Assembly (NCBI GenBank): GCA_963281255.1
Contig: OY725505.1
Coordinates: forward strand, 2,232,001-2,296,000
Length of the DNA stretch: 64,000 bases
Source: Aphrocallistes beatrix
Lineage: Eukaryota > Porifera > Hexactinellida > Sceptrulophora > Aphrocallistidae
Reading direction: 5' to 3'
Shown piece after piece: positions 53,107-64,000 of the stretch. The translations under genes were made by a program, and so were the position numbers. Numbering within the stretch: position 1 is the stretch's first letter; every line of letters begins with the position of its first letter. The notes beneath the pieces were generated by a model that worked only from the letters and a program-made list of their open reading frames with translations, ran no database searches and was not told the origin of the DNA.

Positions 53107-56100
53107 ATATATAAACACAGATAGTATCGGGCACGAGTGTATGGCTACCCCACTGGCGTTTACTGTACCTCCATTACGAGAAGGACAAACAATCGAATCA
53201 TGGCAGCCCTTTTTCACTTTTTGACACTGTAGCTGCCGCATTCGAATACCTTACAGAAATATTAGATCCAGAGAAGGATGTCAATTCAGAGCTGAACGAG
53301 ATTGAACAGAGCAAACTGAACGACTTAGTGGAGCAATACGAGTAGATTATTTCACCTGACCGCAAACGCCCTGCGAGGACAAAGCTAGATGTACACCATG
53401 CTATTGTTAGAGGAGACTCTCCGCCTCGATGCAGTAGACCCCGTAGAGTTCCACCCAGTTGGGAACTAGAAATCAATCGTCAGCTTGAGGAGATGGTCGA
53501 GACAAACCCACCCATCTGTCGACCTAGCAAATCACCGTGGAGCTCATATATCATTCTAGTGAATAAGAAATATGGAAGTGTACGGTTTGCTGTGGACTAC
53601 AGAGACCTAAACGCGGTCACAAAATACGACAAGTATAGTCTGCCCAATCCTCAGAGCATCTTTGATAAACTAGAAGAAAACAATTTCTTCACGAAGTTAG
53701 ATATTGCGAGCGCCTACTGGACTGTGCCTATTCGAGACCAATACATCGAAAAAACTGCATTCCATTCCCCAAGGGGTTTATGCGAAATGCTGGTGATGCC
53801 GTTCGGTGTATGCAATAGCCAAGCCACGGTTCAGAGGTTAATGGACCAAGTTTTAAGAGAAGCAACTAACGCAGAAAGCTTCGTTGATGATATACTTAGT
53901 TTTCTCTCGCAGTTTTGTGGAACACCTAAACCACGTTGGCGAAGTATTTCGATGCCTCGCTGGCCTACAACTAAGGAGAGATAAATGTAGATTGGCCTAT
54001 CAAGGAGTAAAATTTCTTGGGCACTGGGTCTCACAGGAGGGTAGAAGCCCATTGGAGAGTTATACAAAAAGAGTCCAGAATTTTCCTCGACTCGAGAATG
54101 AAAGAACTCCAAAGATACCTTGGTATGGTAAATTATTACCGGTGTTATATCCGAGCGTTCTCAGTTGTAGCTGAGCTACTCTAGACTCTCACCAGGGCTG
54201 GTTGTAAGTGGTTGTTGGATGAAGGGTTTGAGCAAGCCTTCGATGAACTGAGACATCGACTACCGATGGAACTTGTCACACTAACATTTCCGAGATGGGA
54301 CGAGGAGTTCCACATTGAGGCAGACGCCTGTATTTCTGGGGTCGGGAATGTTTTAAGACAAATGGATAATGCAACAGGAATGATTAGACCAATCGAGTAC
54401 TTCTCCTTCTCTCTGACGTCAAGCCAACGTAATTATCCTGCTGGCCAATTAGAGGCATGGGCGGCCATAACAGCTACTTGCAAATGGTCCGTCTACCTGA
54501 AAAGTGCAGTTGGAGTAGTGTGCCACACTGACCATTGCCCGTTAAAGTGGTTACTCTCCCAGAAAGACCCCAAGCCAACGTTTGCACGTTGGTTAATAGA
54601 GCTTCAAGGAATACCATTACGCGTGTAGACCCCCCAGGGAAGGACAACGTAGTAGCAGACTACCTGAGTCGTAATAATTGCAGCGAGAAGGAAAACGCTG
54701 TATACAGGGATGAGATGTTCGAGGAGAAAATATTTTTGCACGGTCCTTGGAGAACCCACAAGAACGGATTGGGAGGGAGTAGGACAATGACCCTGTGATC
54801 GTCAACGCTAAACACGAAATATTTCGCGAAGGAGTGTGGTCGGGTCAGTTGAGAAAGGAAGCCGAGCATCTGAGAATGATAAAGGGAGTACTCTATTTCG
54901 AGGGGCGAATTGTGGTGCCAAAACAACTTCGCCTGGAAGTATTGGAATCAGTACACTCGCAGCACCACTTAGGAATTAGCGGAACCCTGCAATCACTCCA
55001 TAAATCATACTTTTGGCATTTGGGTATAGATGAGAAGGGACACCCGAGCATACTGTGAGTCAACGTGTCAAGCCAAGCAATGTGGGAAAAGAACCGATAC
55101 AGAGAATGAATATCAGCAGCAGGACTCCAGAGTATGCTGTGGAATAGATGTGGTGATTTTGCCATGGACAGAGGGAGGATATCGCCATTTTTTCTTTATG
55201 GTAGACCTTTTCAGCCGTTATATAGAAGTTTAGCCCCTGAAATACCAGGAAGCGTCCAGCCTAATCAAAGCTTTCGAGCAGGGATGGATTTATTAAGGAC
55301 ATGGCATACCGGTTCGAATATTGAGTGATCAGAGGAGCAGTAAGTTTTGTCGCTCGTTGGAGTAGAAAAGAAAACCACGCCCTACCACCCCGAAACGGAT
55401 GGGATGGTAGAGCATGATATAGGTATGGTGAAACAGGTAATTCGATGCCTACAAATGGACCGTAACCTGCCTAAAGATTCATGGCCCCTGCTGACGGAAG
55501 TCTCACTTCGGTGACTTCGCTGCAATCCCATGAACAACGCTACCGCTGGCATCTCCCCTCATATGTTGGCTTACGGACAGCAACCACGTTCTCCAATGGA
55601 TATATGGTGTAACACACTCGCGTTTGGAGAAATGAACTCGCATGGGGAGTACTTAGAAGCACTCAATGAGAAAAGGAAGTATTTGCAAAGGATCGCGTAG
55701 GATAATATATATAGTAATTTAGAAAGGGTAAGGGAAAAGGGAAACCAAGGAAGAAGTTCCTCTCCTATTCAAGTGGGCGACAAAGTGATGCTAAAGAGAA
55801 ATGTAGTCCAAGACTCATTGGTCCAAATGTCGAAATACAGATGGTTTTGCGGAAGAAGTGGGTACACCTCAACCACTGCAAAAAATACGAAGGGATGGAA
55901 ACTGTTGTGGTTCGAACGAATGGACCGGCCTGGAAACTCTCTAGTACGATGAGTAGCGAGGATACCGGGGGCGAGAGGCACAAGGATGATCTCAATATAC
56001 CTGAGACAGAGGCAGTTTCGGACGAAGAAACCCCAGAGCTATCACTTGGTGAAGGGGAAACGGTAGGAGATATTGACTGGAGTCACGAAAGACAGCGGGG

Positions 56101-56863
56101 ATGCCAGACCCATGACAGGCGAAATGGCGACGCAACGCAGGCACTATCCCGCACGCGAAAGGAAACCGCCTGCACATTTTTTGAAATATACACCTTGGAG
56201 TGAAATTCCGAGACTTGCTCAAATAGATAGAAAGAGGGGGTGATGTTACGAATAGAATCACTTCGACTAGTCACAGGCAAACTGGGAAGTCCCAAGCATT
56301 AGGCTTAGTCATAGCATTCTATACACTAAGGCAATGGTGCTGATTAGTGGACTTGTTAGTTTACTTTGATTTCAATTGATTTCAAAGTTAGTTAACTTTG
56401 ATTTCAAAATTCTAATACAATTGTAAAATTACTGTAACTACCCATATTAAGTAAATAATTAATAACCTACTGCCCTTTTATGAAATCATGAATGGTCGGG
56501 AGATAATTTTATATATAGTGGACATATAATAAGTAAATTAATAAATAATTAAGCAGAAATAAGTATAATTGATAACATATTATTCAGTTAAAATGAGCAT
56601 AGAGGTAGTTTAGAAAGTTGAGTAGAAGCGAGATATGATGATAGGGGTAGAATGTAATTCCGATGCGTCTTGATAAGTGTCATTGTAGCCGTTAGTGGAG
56701 TTCCTCGATGATGATAAAGTAGAGATTTCTTTCAGACGGTTGTAGATACAGGAGTGATAGATCATGTCGGAGGATTTATCTATAAGAATATATTACAATA
56801 ATTAGGTACTAACTTTGGTTCGAAATAATATTTGTAACGGATATAGATAATTATCAGTACATA

Positions 56864-57136
56864 CAGGGTGTTTCAAACGTCTTGGTACCGCTTCTAATAG
56901 AGCCACTAAAACAAACTAAGAAATAAAAAAATTGTCAATCGGGCCGCTGAAATAGTAATATCGAAATCATTCTTAGAGAATATAGTGAGTAGTATGCCAA
57001 ATCGAATTAGGAAAGTACTAGAATTGAAAGGTGATTATATTGACAAATTAAATTCAAAGTGAATGGAATTCAGCATGTATTTTATGTAGTATTTAAGTTA
57101 AAATGTTCAAGGGGCCAAGACTTTTGAAACACCCTG
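56864..57136 (+). mobile_element. Tc1 internal-deletion derivative
   Basis: TA flanks lie at 56862-56863 and 57137-57138. The ends CAGGGTGTTTCAAACGTCTT and GACTTTTGAAACACCCTG are inverted. The last coding stretch, SMPNRIRKVLELKGDYIDK, matches the C-terminus of the Tc1 at 50185. Only about 80 bp of the gene is left. Confidence 0.85.
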
Positions 57137-57341
57137 TAATGCAGCGGTTCTGAACCTGTCGATTAAATTTAATATAGAAAGAAGATCTGGAAATGAACTA
57201 ACTAAGAATTTATCTACCTTTTCTTCGTTGTCAGTCTCTTAGCTTGGAATTGGATTCGCATAGATAGGAAGGTTGGGGAATTGGTACTGCAGTTTATTGA
57301 GAGCTATTCTATCTCAGGAAACTGTAACAGTGCGAAGCCCG

Positions 57342-57615
57342 TCATTGTAGGTAATGGTTCTCTCGAATCTCGATGTCATCTGGTTTGAAATGATGTACAC
57401 ATACCTAAACGGTGAGTAGAAGTGTAAATCTGACGATCAGTAAATGAAACATAATCATAGAAACTTACTCTCATTTGCGTGTTTGCATAGTCCTTCCGTG
57501 TGTGTGGAATTGCTCTAAACCATTCTTCAGTTTCAGGTTTTCAGAAGTAGATTCTGCTTGACTTCTATAATTAGACTTGCAGCCTGGGCAGAGATTGAGT
57601 CTGATTTGTGCATAT
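57342..57615 (-). pseudogene. THAP zinc-finger relic, two exons, of a P-type transposase
   Basis: Exon 1 (about 57469-57615) reads IRLNLCPGCKSNYRSQ, the first two zinc ligands (C-x2-C). After a frame change it reads EWFRAIPHTRKDYANTQ, matching the W..AIP segment of THAP domains, and ends at GTAAGT. Exon 2 (57342-57404, after TTTAG) reads VCVHHFKPDDIEI, the closing C-x2-H and HF.P.D motif. All four C2CH ligands are visible. It is an N-terminal piece only; the transposase body is missing. Assignment to THAP is from motif pattern. Confidence 0.75.
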
Positions 57616-58146
57616 GAAAAGACAATGATTTGTAAAACTTTACAACAAGGTAGTAAATAAATATATAATTAATGTGGTTGACTTTAAAACATACAAATAA
57701 GTAGTATGTTTATGTATAAAAGTAATGTGGTTGGTTTAAATTAAATTCTCTACAGGGTTATCCTCAAACCATTTCAAAGTAAATCGATGTAGAATTCATG
57801 AAAACGAATCTCAGTATGCAATGTCCGAAGCTATATACCAGCATAATCGAACCATTCTTAGGAAATCAAATTTGACTGATCTAACCAATCCCTAGTCCAA
57901 GTCCACTAATCAGCACCATTGCATTAGTGTATAGAATGCTATGGCTTAGTCCACCTAGACCTTGACCAGTATATGTTTCATGTCTTACTTCTATATCTTA
58001 GTTGTTGTTACCTATGCTTATCTGTGTTTCTCTATTATTTACTTTACACAAGTCTACTTATTTCTCTAATTAGTATCAACGATGCATATATTGAAACTAA
58101 TGATGACGTAATAATTAAGAATTAGTCATTTTATAATAACATTAAC

Positions 58147-59227
58147 CATAGCCTACTATACATAAGGCCTCACAACTGATTGTGGATTTTGGACCAGGGA
58201 TGCGGAAGTAGACCGTTGAACTAATGCATGAGCTGCCTTAAATCATTTACAAAGCACAATAGAGCTTAGGAATATATTGTCAGCATATATAAATATGGTG
58301 TCAAAGTACCCATATCCATTGTTAAAAATTTGATTAGTCACCATATGGTTGCGCAATAGGTTATATTTGTGACAAATTTGGTGATTTTCAGAGGCCGTTT
58401 AGGGGCACTTCTAAGTGTTTTTACTGTAAAATTTTTCGCATAGAACTGAGATATGAATGGGTTAATACGAAAATTTTGGAATTTTTTCATGGAATGTTGG
58501 TACATTCCAGTGTTGCTATGGAAACGTGTTTTGGTCAGTTTGGGGCATATCTTGAAAACCACAAGAGCTAGACATTTAAATGTAATTCCATTTGATTGGA
58601 AATATACTACTTCCTATTAAGTGATAATATAATTTCAACCTCTAAAATCAATAGTTTATGAGATATTCGACAATGTACCATATTGGTTACATTTGATAAT
58701 TTGTCGATTATCTCATAAACCTTTGAATTTAGAGGTTGAAATTAGACTATCACTTAATAGGAAGTAGTATATTTCCAATCAAATGGAATTACATTTAAAT
58801 GTCTAGCTCTTGTGGTTTTCAAGATATGCCCCAAACTGACCAAAACACGTTTACATAGCAACACTGGAATGTACCAACATTCCATGAAAAAATTCCAAAA
58901 TTTTCGTATTAACCCATTCATATCTCAGTTCTATGCGAAAAATTTTACAGTAAAAACACTTAGAAGTGCCCCTAAACGGCCTCTGAAAATCACCAAATTT
59001 GTCACAAATATAACCTATTGCGCAACCATATGGTGACTAATCAAATTTTAAACAATGGATATGGGTACTTTGACACCATATTTATATATGTTGATAATAT
59101 ATTCCTAAGCTCTATTGTGCTTTGTAAATGATTTAAGGCAGCTCATTCATTAGTTCAACGGTCTACTTCTGCATCCCTGGTCCAAAATCCACAATCAGTT
59201 GTGAGGCCTTATGTATAGTAGGCTATG
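58147..59227. mobile_element. P-like foldback element, very similar arms
   Basis: A 7-bp duplication CATTAAC flanks it (58140-58146 and 59228-59234). The ends are CATAGCCTACTATAC and GTATAGTAGGCTATG. GGACCAGGGATGCGG begins 44 bp inside. The arms are so similar that the 74-codon frames read from each (58338-58562 on - and 58812-59036 on +) differ at one residue. These frames are palindrome by-products, not genes. Confidence 0.9.
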
Positions 59228-59284
59228 CATTAACAAACTATCAGGATATTAGTATATCCTTCAAATATTATGTTAACCCTAATA

Positions 59285-59615
59285 CAGTACACCCTCGATA
59301 GACCGAACCTCACCAATCCGAACCCTCGCTAATCCGAACACTTCATTCTTAAAATCCGAACATCCAAAATATATTATTATTCACCTCTATACTTTGAATA
59401 AACGTTTATTAACTTAAATCTATCAATAATATTGAGAAACCTCGTTAACTAAGCAATCAAGGCGAAATAACATCCTTAATATTCTAACAATACAAATTTA
59501 TTATAATTAATGCCTATTAAATTAGGGTTATTTCACTAATCGGAACAAATTTACTAATCTGAACAACTTTTTCTATCATTGGAACAGAGCTGTTCGGATT
59601 AGCGAGGGTGTACTG
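59285..59615. mobile_element. pogo-like MITE
   Basis: TA flanks lie at 59283-59284 and 59616-59617. The ends CAGTACACCCTCGATAG and TTAGCGAGGGTGTACTG are inverted. AATCCGAAC-type repeats near both ends suggest transposase-binding arrays. It has no coding capacity. Confidence 0.8.
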
Positions 59616-60506
59616 TAGTCAGGTCAATATGATGCATGACCCAAAAAATTGCAAGAAATTGTTTTATTGCATGTTTCCGTTGTACCATGTCTTAGGAGTA
59701 ACATACTAAAAGTTTACCAAAATCGGAGTATCAGAAAGTGATTTGGCACGACCCCGAACTATAAAAATCGCCGGTTTTGAAAACTGAGATTTAATCTTTC
59801 AAATGATTATAAAGTCACATTCGTGCTCAGCATTTAATTTCCAGAAATTTGATATATATATATTGACTATATTTTGAGCAAAGTATTTTGGGCCCTCCCT
59901 AGCAACAACCTGGAATGTAGAAATTCCGATCTCCAAATTTGGCTTAAACCATATCGAGTGACCCCTTGTATTTCTCGGCTATGCTTGCTGAGCACGAATT
60001 TCTTAATATAAATAGTCTACACGTTGGTTTTAAAATATTATGAACATACTAATAAATTTTTGTTTTGTCCCTTTAACTCCTATGAAATATAAGAATGGAA
60101 AAATTTTTGTGGCATAGATGGATTGATATGTTCATATTTCAATTTCATCTTCGGTTTCATCATCCGATACAATTCCTTCTTTCATATTGCCACAGTTGTC
60201 ATCTTGGCATCGTCCTCATGCTTGAGAACAGTTGAGTCCTTGTTTTCTGCAGCTACATCTGAGACTACTACAGCCTGTGGAACAGTTATAGGATCATTTT
60301 CAGGAGTGCTTCGGGTGCAGGGTTACTGTCCAACATGACTGGGATTAGGCTGTTATCTTGACAGTTCCATCCCCATTCGGTGACCTCCATACCATCAGCC
60401 ATGCCCATTCACAACATCACTTGGAAATAGCACCTCTGAGAGTGAAATTTCGTGGCGGAGGCTATATTTGGTTGTCTTTCGGATGTAACGAAGCTTTTGG
60501 CTGTAC

Positions 60507-61060
60507 TCACTTTCTTGCAGAGATCGTGTATCTCAAGTCGCGAAGACTATCACCAAGTGTTGCATTGAACGACGCGATCATGACTTTATAACCAGTGCTT
60601 TCTATCACAACTGGGTTTTGGTTTGGTGCAGAGAACACCCTAGCATAGCTTTTTAAGGTGGAATCCTCTTTGAACTTGTAAAGAGCAGACTTCTTTCCGA
60701 GCCCGAAAATCCTGGAAGTGGTGTCACACCCAGTGAATGCATGTAGAAAAAGCAGGCTGTGGCAGATTTCATCCTCAAACACCTGCTTTATCACCTTGAT
60801 ATCATACACTACGGTTGGCTTCCCTTTTTCCGAGCGGAAGTATATCTTCTTTGCATTGTTGTTAGATGTATAGTGCAACAACCAATAAACCCGTATCATC
60901 GCCTATGAGAGTTGTTGTCTTGAAAGATCCCATTGATACTGCTGCCTTCACAATGCCAACATCGGCACCCTCTTTCTCTCATACGTTCAGAAATGAGACG
61001 GATGAGGGCCTGTTTGTTGGCTTGATTGGAAAGGGAATCCTGTTTATTACAACAGCCTCC
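60507..61060 (-). pseudogene. relic of a PIN/FEN1-like nuclease-domain protein
   Basis: In coding order the pieces read GADVGIVKAAVSM and TTTLIGDDTGLLVVAL (about 60870-60985), then KIYFRSEKGKPTVVYDI and LLFLHAFTGCDTTSRIFGLG with KKSALYKFKED (60507-60899). The pattern ADV..VKAA, (E/D)DTDLL and GCDTTS.FG.GK is that of a large uncharacterised animal family whose core resembles PIN/FEN1 (XPG-I) nucleases. Here one expected Asp (DTDLL) is Gly. The N-terminal part NKQALIRLISERMRERGC extends into the right arm of the foldback. At least one frame change breaks it. The family name is uncertain and no function is claimed. Confidence 0.55.
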
Positions 61061-61250
61061 GCCACAAAATTTCACTCTCTGAGGTGCTATTTCTAGGTGA
61101 TGATGTGGATGGGCATGGCTGATGGTATGGAGGTCACTGAATGGGGATGGAACTGCCAAGATAACAGCCCAATCCCAGTCATGTTGGACAGTAACCCTGC
61201 ACCCGAAGCACTCCTGAAAATGATTCACTGTAACTGTTCCACAGGCTATA

Positions 61251-61735
61251 CAGTTGAAACCGGGTTTTTTTGACACCCCATTTGCACGCAAAAATGTCAA
61301 AAAACCCGATTGTCAAAAAAAACCAGTGTTGCACATTCCACAACGAAGAAAATATATTTTAGAGGTCATAGTAAGAATTATTAAGTATGTAAAGGTTAAT
61401 TAATTTCTTGACTCCGTAGTCCTTGACAATTTCCGTCAGAGGGTGACCCTTGTCAAGACGCAGGACTATCTCGTGCCTTTCCTTCAGTATCAGACGTTTC
61501 TGTTTTGTTATGGATATCATAAACTAATTGCTGAAAATTGGGTGTCAAAAAAACACTGTGTCAACTGTACATAAAACAAAGATTTTTACACCAACAATTG
61601 TCAAAAAATACCGATTGTCAAATAAACCCAGTGTCAAAAAAATCCGATGGAAATTCTATAGTAGAAACATGTAAAAAACAATCTGCAGCAAAATATGTCA
61701 AAAAACCCAGTGTCAAAAAAAACCGGTTTCGACTG
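61251..61735. mobile_element. TA-targeting MITE in one foldback arm
   Basis: TA flanks lie at 61249-61250 and 61736-61737. The ends CAGTTGAAACCGGGTTTTTT and AAAAAACCGGTTTCGACTG are inverted. Repeats of TGTCAAAAAA occur throughout (eight or more). It interrupts the right arm at the site that is intact in the left arm (GGCTGTAGTAG), which proves insertion after the palindrome formed. Confidence 0.85.
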
Positions 61736-62190
61736 TAGTAGTCTCAGATGTAGCTGCAGAAAACAAGGACTCAATTGTTCCCAAGCATGCGGATGATGCC
61801 AAGATGACAACTGTGGCAATATGAAGGAAGGAATTGCATCGGATGATGAAACCGAAGATGAAATTGAAATATGAACATATCAATCCATCTATGCCACCTA
61901 AATTTTTCCATTCTTATATTTCATAGGTGTTAAAAGGACAAAACAAAAATTTATTAGTATGCTTACCGTTAAAAATACATAAATACCACCAGCAGCAAAC
62001 CATAATATTTTAAAACCAATGTGTAGACTATTTATATTAAGAAATTCGTACTCAGCAAGCATAACCGAGAAAAACAAGGGGTCACTCGATATGGTTTACA
62101 CCAAATTTGGAGATAGGAATTTCTACATTTCAGGTTGTTACTAGGGAGGACCCAAATACTTTGCTCAAAATATAGTCAATATATATATAT

Positions 62191-62750
62191 ACAAGCGCGC
62201 TTCGCTTGCTTGCGCTGCGCGGCTAGCGGACACTTTGCGTCCGCCGGAGGCGCCCTGCGGGCGCCTGTGGTCACCATTGATTAATTATAAGGGAAATGAC
62301 ATCACTAAATACGTCTGTCCTACTGTTATAATTGATATCGCACGAGAAATCACCAAAAATATCAGTTTTAAAATTTTAATGAGTAATGATGACGTCATAA
62401 CAAAGTGATGAGTCAGCATTTTTTGCTGATAGGTGCATCATATGCGAGACGTGTTAGTATACATATTCTATTAAAATTTCAGCCTTCTATCTCCTATAAT
62501 GGCGGAGTTATTCCTGAATAACTTTGTTGCTTAACTTTTAAAAATGTGACAATGACGTCATAATTCCATGATGAGTCGACATTTTCTCTGAGCTCAGAAC
62601 TTGCTGGAGCCATAGCCAAAAGACTCCCACATGCCAAAAATTAGCTATCTATGACCGACAGTTTCTTCAATCAATTCGTTACAGATATATATATAGTATA
62701 TATACACATACTAGTATACAAACAAGAATCGAGTTTTAATAGTAAGGATA
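62191..62750 (-). repeat. family A repeat, essentially complete
   Basis: It runs uninterrupted from the hairpin end (ACAAGCGCGCTTCGC) through GGCGCCCTGCGGGCGCC, GATGACGTCATAACAAAGTG, TATTCTATTAAAATTTCAGC and AATTCGTTACAGATATA to TCGAGTTTTAATAGTAAGGA. It is a good reference copy of about 560 bp, including its TA-rich segment. Confidence 0.85.
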
Positions 62751-63584
62751 TATATATGGGGAATTCCATGTCAAAAAACCAATAATTTCACCACCATCAA
62801 CCGATTGGTCTGAAATTTGCTGTGTGGCAGGGCACTTATATGTCTTTACTTTTGTGAAAATTTCAGATCAATCGGTCATGTGGTTTTTGAGTTATGACGT
62901 AACAATTTTTGAATTTTTGCTGTTTGACCAAGGATTTTCACAATGGTAAAATCACCATCCCATTTTAAACTCGAATAACTCGAAAAATATTCATCAAATC
63001 CTTTCATAAATTGCAATACTTATGTTTTTACATATGGAGAATACGAAAAACTTGAGTAAATTAAGTTTTGAGTTCCTTTTCTTTGTGAAAACTGGAACTG
63101 AAACCAACTCCCGAAGCAAACCGGAACTATGACGTAACAAAAATGTATATTTTTGAAACTGTTTTATTTTTGGGTATTTTACTGTTTATATTCATAATTC
63201 ATTGTATAAAAAAATTCATTTGGTTTCCATATGTTCTCTTTGAGTTATTCACATTTTTGTACCTGTAAACGCTTTCTATATATAACTCAAAATTTTATGC
63301 CTTTTGTAAAAATATAAAATTGACCTGACAACTCTCAATTTCTACCATTTTGAAAATGCTTTTATGTCTTCCTCTATAATATCACTCATTCTTACAACAT
63401 TCTGCAATTGATATGTGCATTCGGAATTATAAGTCTGTTGTATATTTGACCACAGACAGACTAAACATAAACAGTGTAATGCTGTTGTTGCTATGTAATA
63501 GGAATGCAATAAATGTCACCAATGAGTTGAAAAGCTAATTTTAGAGGACTAATATTTGCTGAACAATCCGATATTTAGTCCGAA
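62751..63584. other. non-coding stretch
   Basis: No reading frame, transposon terminus or RNA gene is recognisable. GATTGGTCTGAAATTTGC and GAAATTTCAGATCAATCGG face each other as a short imperfect inverted pair within 62800-62880. Confidence 0.4.
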
Positions 63585-64000
63585 CATAGCACTCTGTATA
63601 TAAGGCCTCCCATCTAAATCTCAAAAATGGACCAGGGATGCGGTCGAAGATGGTTGATCAAATACATGATCTGCCAAAAATCATGAACGACGCAGAATAG
63701 AGCTTCGAAATGTATTACCAGCATATATAAATATGACGCCAAAGTATCCATATCCGTTGTTAAAATTTCGNNNNNNNNNNNNNNNNNNNNNNNNNNNNNN
63801 NNNNNNNNNNNNNNNNNNNNNNNNNNNNNNNNNNNNNNNNNNNNNNNNNNNNNNNNNNNNNNNNNNNNNNNNNNNNNNNNNNNNNNNNNNNNNNNNNNNN
63901 NNNNNNNNNNNNNNNNNNNNNNNNNNNNNNNNNNNNNNNNNNNNNNNNNNNNNNNNNNNNNNNNNNNNNNGTTGGAGTTAGGCCCCCACATTTACAAAAA
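63585..64000. mobile_element. P-like foldback, left arm entering an assembly gap
   Basis: It starts CATAGCACTCTGTATATAAG. GGACCAGGGATGCGG begins 44 bp inside, followed by arm sequence like that of the foldback at 58147. The copy is cut by the N run, so the other arm cannot be seen. Confidence 0.65.
63771..63970. other. assembly gap (200 N)
   Basis: A run of exactly 200 N lies in the arm of a foldback. A round-number gap at a palindrome suggests a scaffold join of unknown true size. Confidence 0.95.

Larger units (their letters stand above)
56310..57943 (-). mobile_element. P-superfamily-like element with a THAP relic
   Basis: A 7-bp duplication GCTTAGT flanks it (56303-56309 and 57944-57950). 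The terminal repeats start CATAGCATTCTATACAC and match with one difference over 46 bp. The internal motif GGACTAGGG ends 45 bp from the right end. It carries a two-exon THAP relic on the - strand (57342-57615) and a nested Tc1 deletion derivative (56864-57136). Confidence 0.85.
53110..58090 (+). mobile_element. Ty3/gypsy-type retroelement fossil with a P-like element in its LTR
   Basis: The internal region (about 53.1-56.24 kb) shows, in order, reverse transcriptase, RNase H, integrase with a zinc-binding part, and a C-terminal tail. A purine-rich tract precedes an LTR beginning at 56244. A P-like transposon (56310-57943) splits this LTR, which continues to about 58090. No 5' LTR or gag-like region is left. 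The element is broken, with many interruptions, and looks clearly older than the copy at 10916. Confidence 0.85.
59853..62186. repeat. large foldback enclosing a nuclease-gene relic
   Basis: The left arm (59853-60464) and right arm (61054-62186) are inverted copies. Examples are ATTGACTATATTTTGAGC against GCTCAAAATATAGTCAAT, and GTGGCGGAGGC against GCCTCCGCCAC. The right arm is lengthened by a MITE at 61251-61735. The loop (60465-61053) carries the gene relic below. Both outer ends run into TA repeats, so no target duplication is readable. Confidence 0.8.

Noticed and set aside
58338-59036. Two 74-codon frames on opposite strands as paired genes
   Set aside because: They are the same sequence read from the two arms of a palindrome; neither has domain support.
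63733-63981. Frames spanning the N run
   Set aside because: They consist mostly of unknown bases.

Overview
The window is animal-like nuclear DNA: AT-rich, with spliced introns, and made mostly of transposable elements nested inside one another. No rRNA, tRNA gene, CRISPR array or prokaryotic operon is visible. The only host gene I can support is an RNF213-type giant E3 ubiquitin ligase on the + strand. Ten exons (22325-49008) splice in phase into 702 uninterrupted codons that cover the RZ-type zinc finger and most of the conserved C-terminal region of that family. RNF213-type proteins are known mainly from animals, so an invertebrate animal is the likeliest source; I cannot name the species.

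Layout. 1-10350: hAT, foldback and Tc1 elements, with a FLYWCH/MULE/RING element inserted in a Tc1 copy. 10916-15555: a young Ty3/gypsy-type fossil with matching 155-bp LTRs. 15600-22300: hAT, Tc1 and mariner relics. 22325-49008: the RNF213-like gene. Its introns reach about 6 kb and hold hAT, P-like, mariner, pogo-like and SINE insertions, a second gypsy-type fossil carrying a nearly open hAT transposon, and a 23-bp minisatellite. 49009-64000: Tc1 elements and their palindromic derivatives, a third gypsy-type fossil with a P-like element in its LTR, long foldbacks (one enclosing a relic of a PIN/FEN1-like nuclease gene) and a 200-bp assembly gap.

Three repeat systems organise the region. (1) A P-superfamily-like group has ends beginning CATAGC, 7-bp target duplications, an internal motif 44-45 bp from the end, and THAP-domain relics in two copies; several members are long foldbacks. 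(2) Two related non-autonomous families, here called A and B, share a GC-rich hairpin terminus ending AAGCGCGCTTGT and a subterminal GAATTGATTGAAGAA block. They resemble Helitron/Helentron-derived HINE elements and serve as landing pads for other elements. (3) Tc1/mariner/pogo elements and MITEs sit at TA sites, often in the TA-rich part of family A.

Co-ordinates of repeat ends were read by eye. Those with quoted target duplications are exact to a base or so; others may be off by tens of bases.
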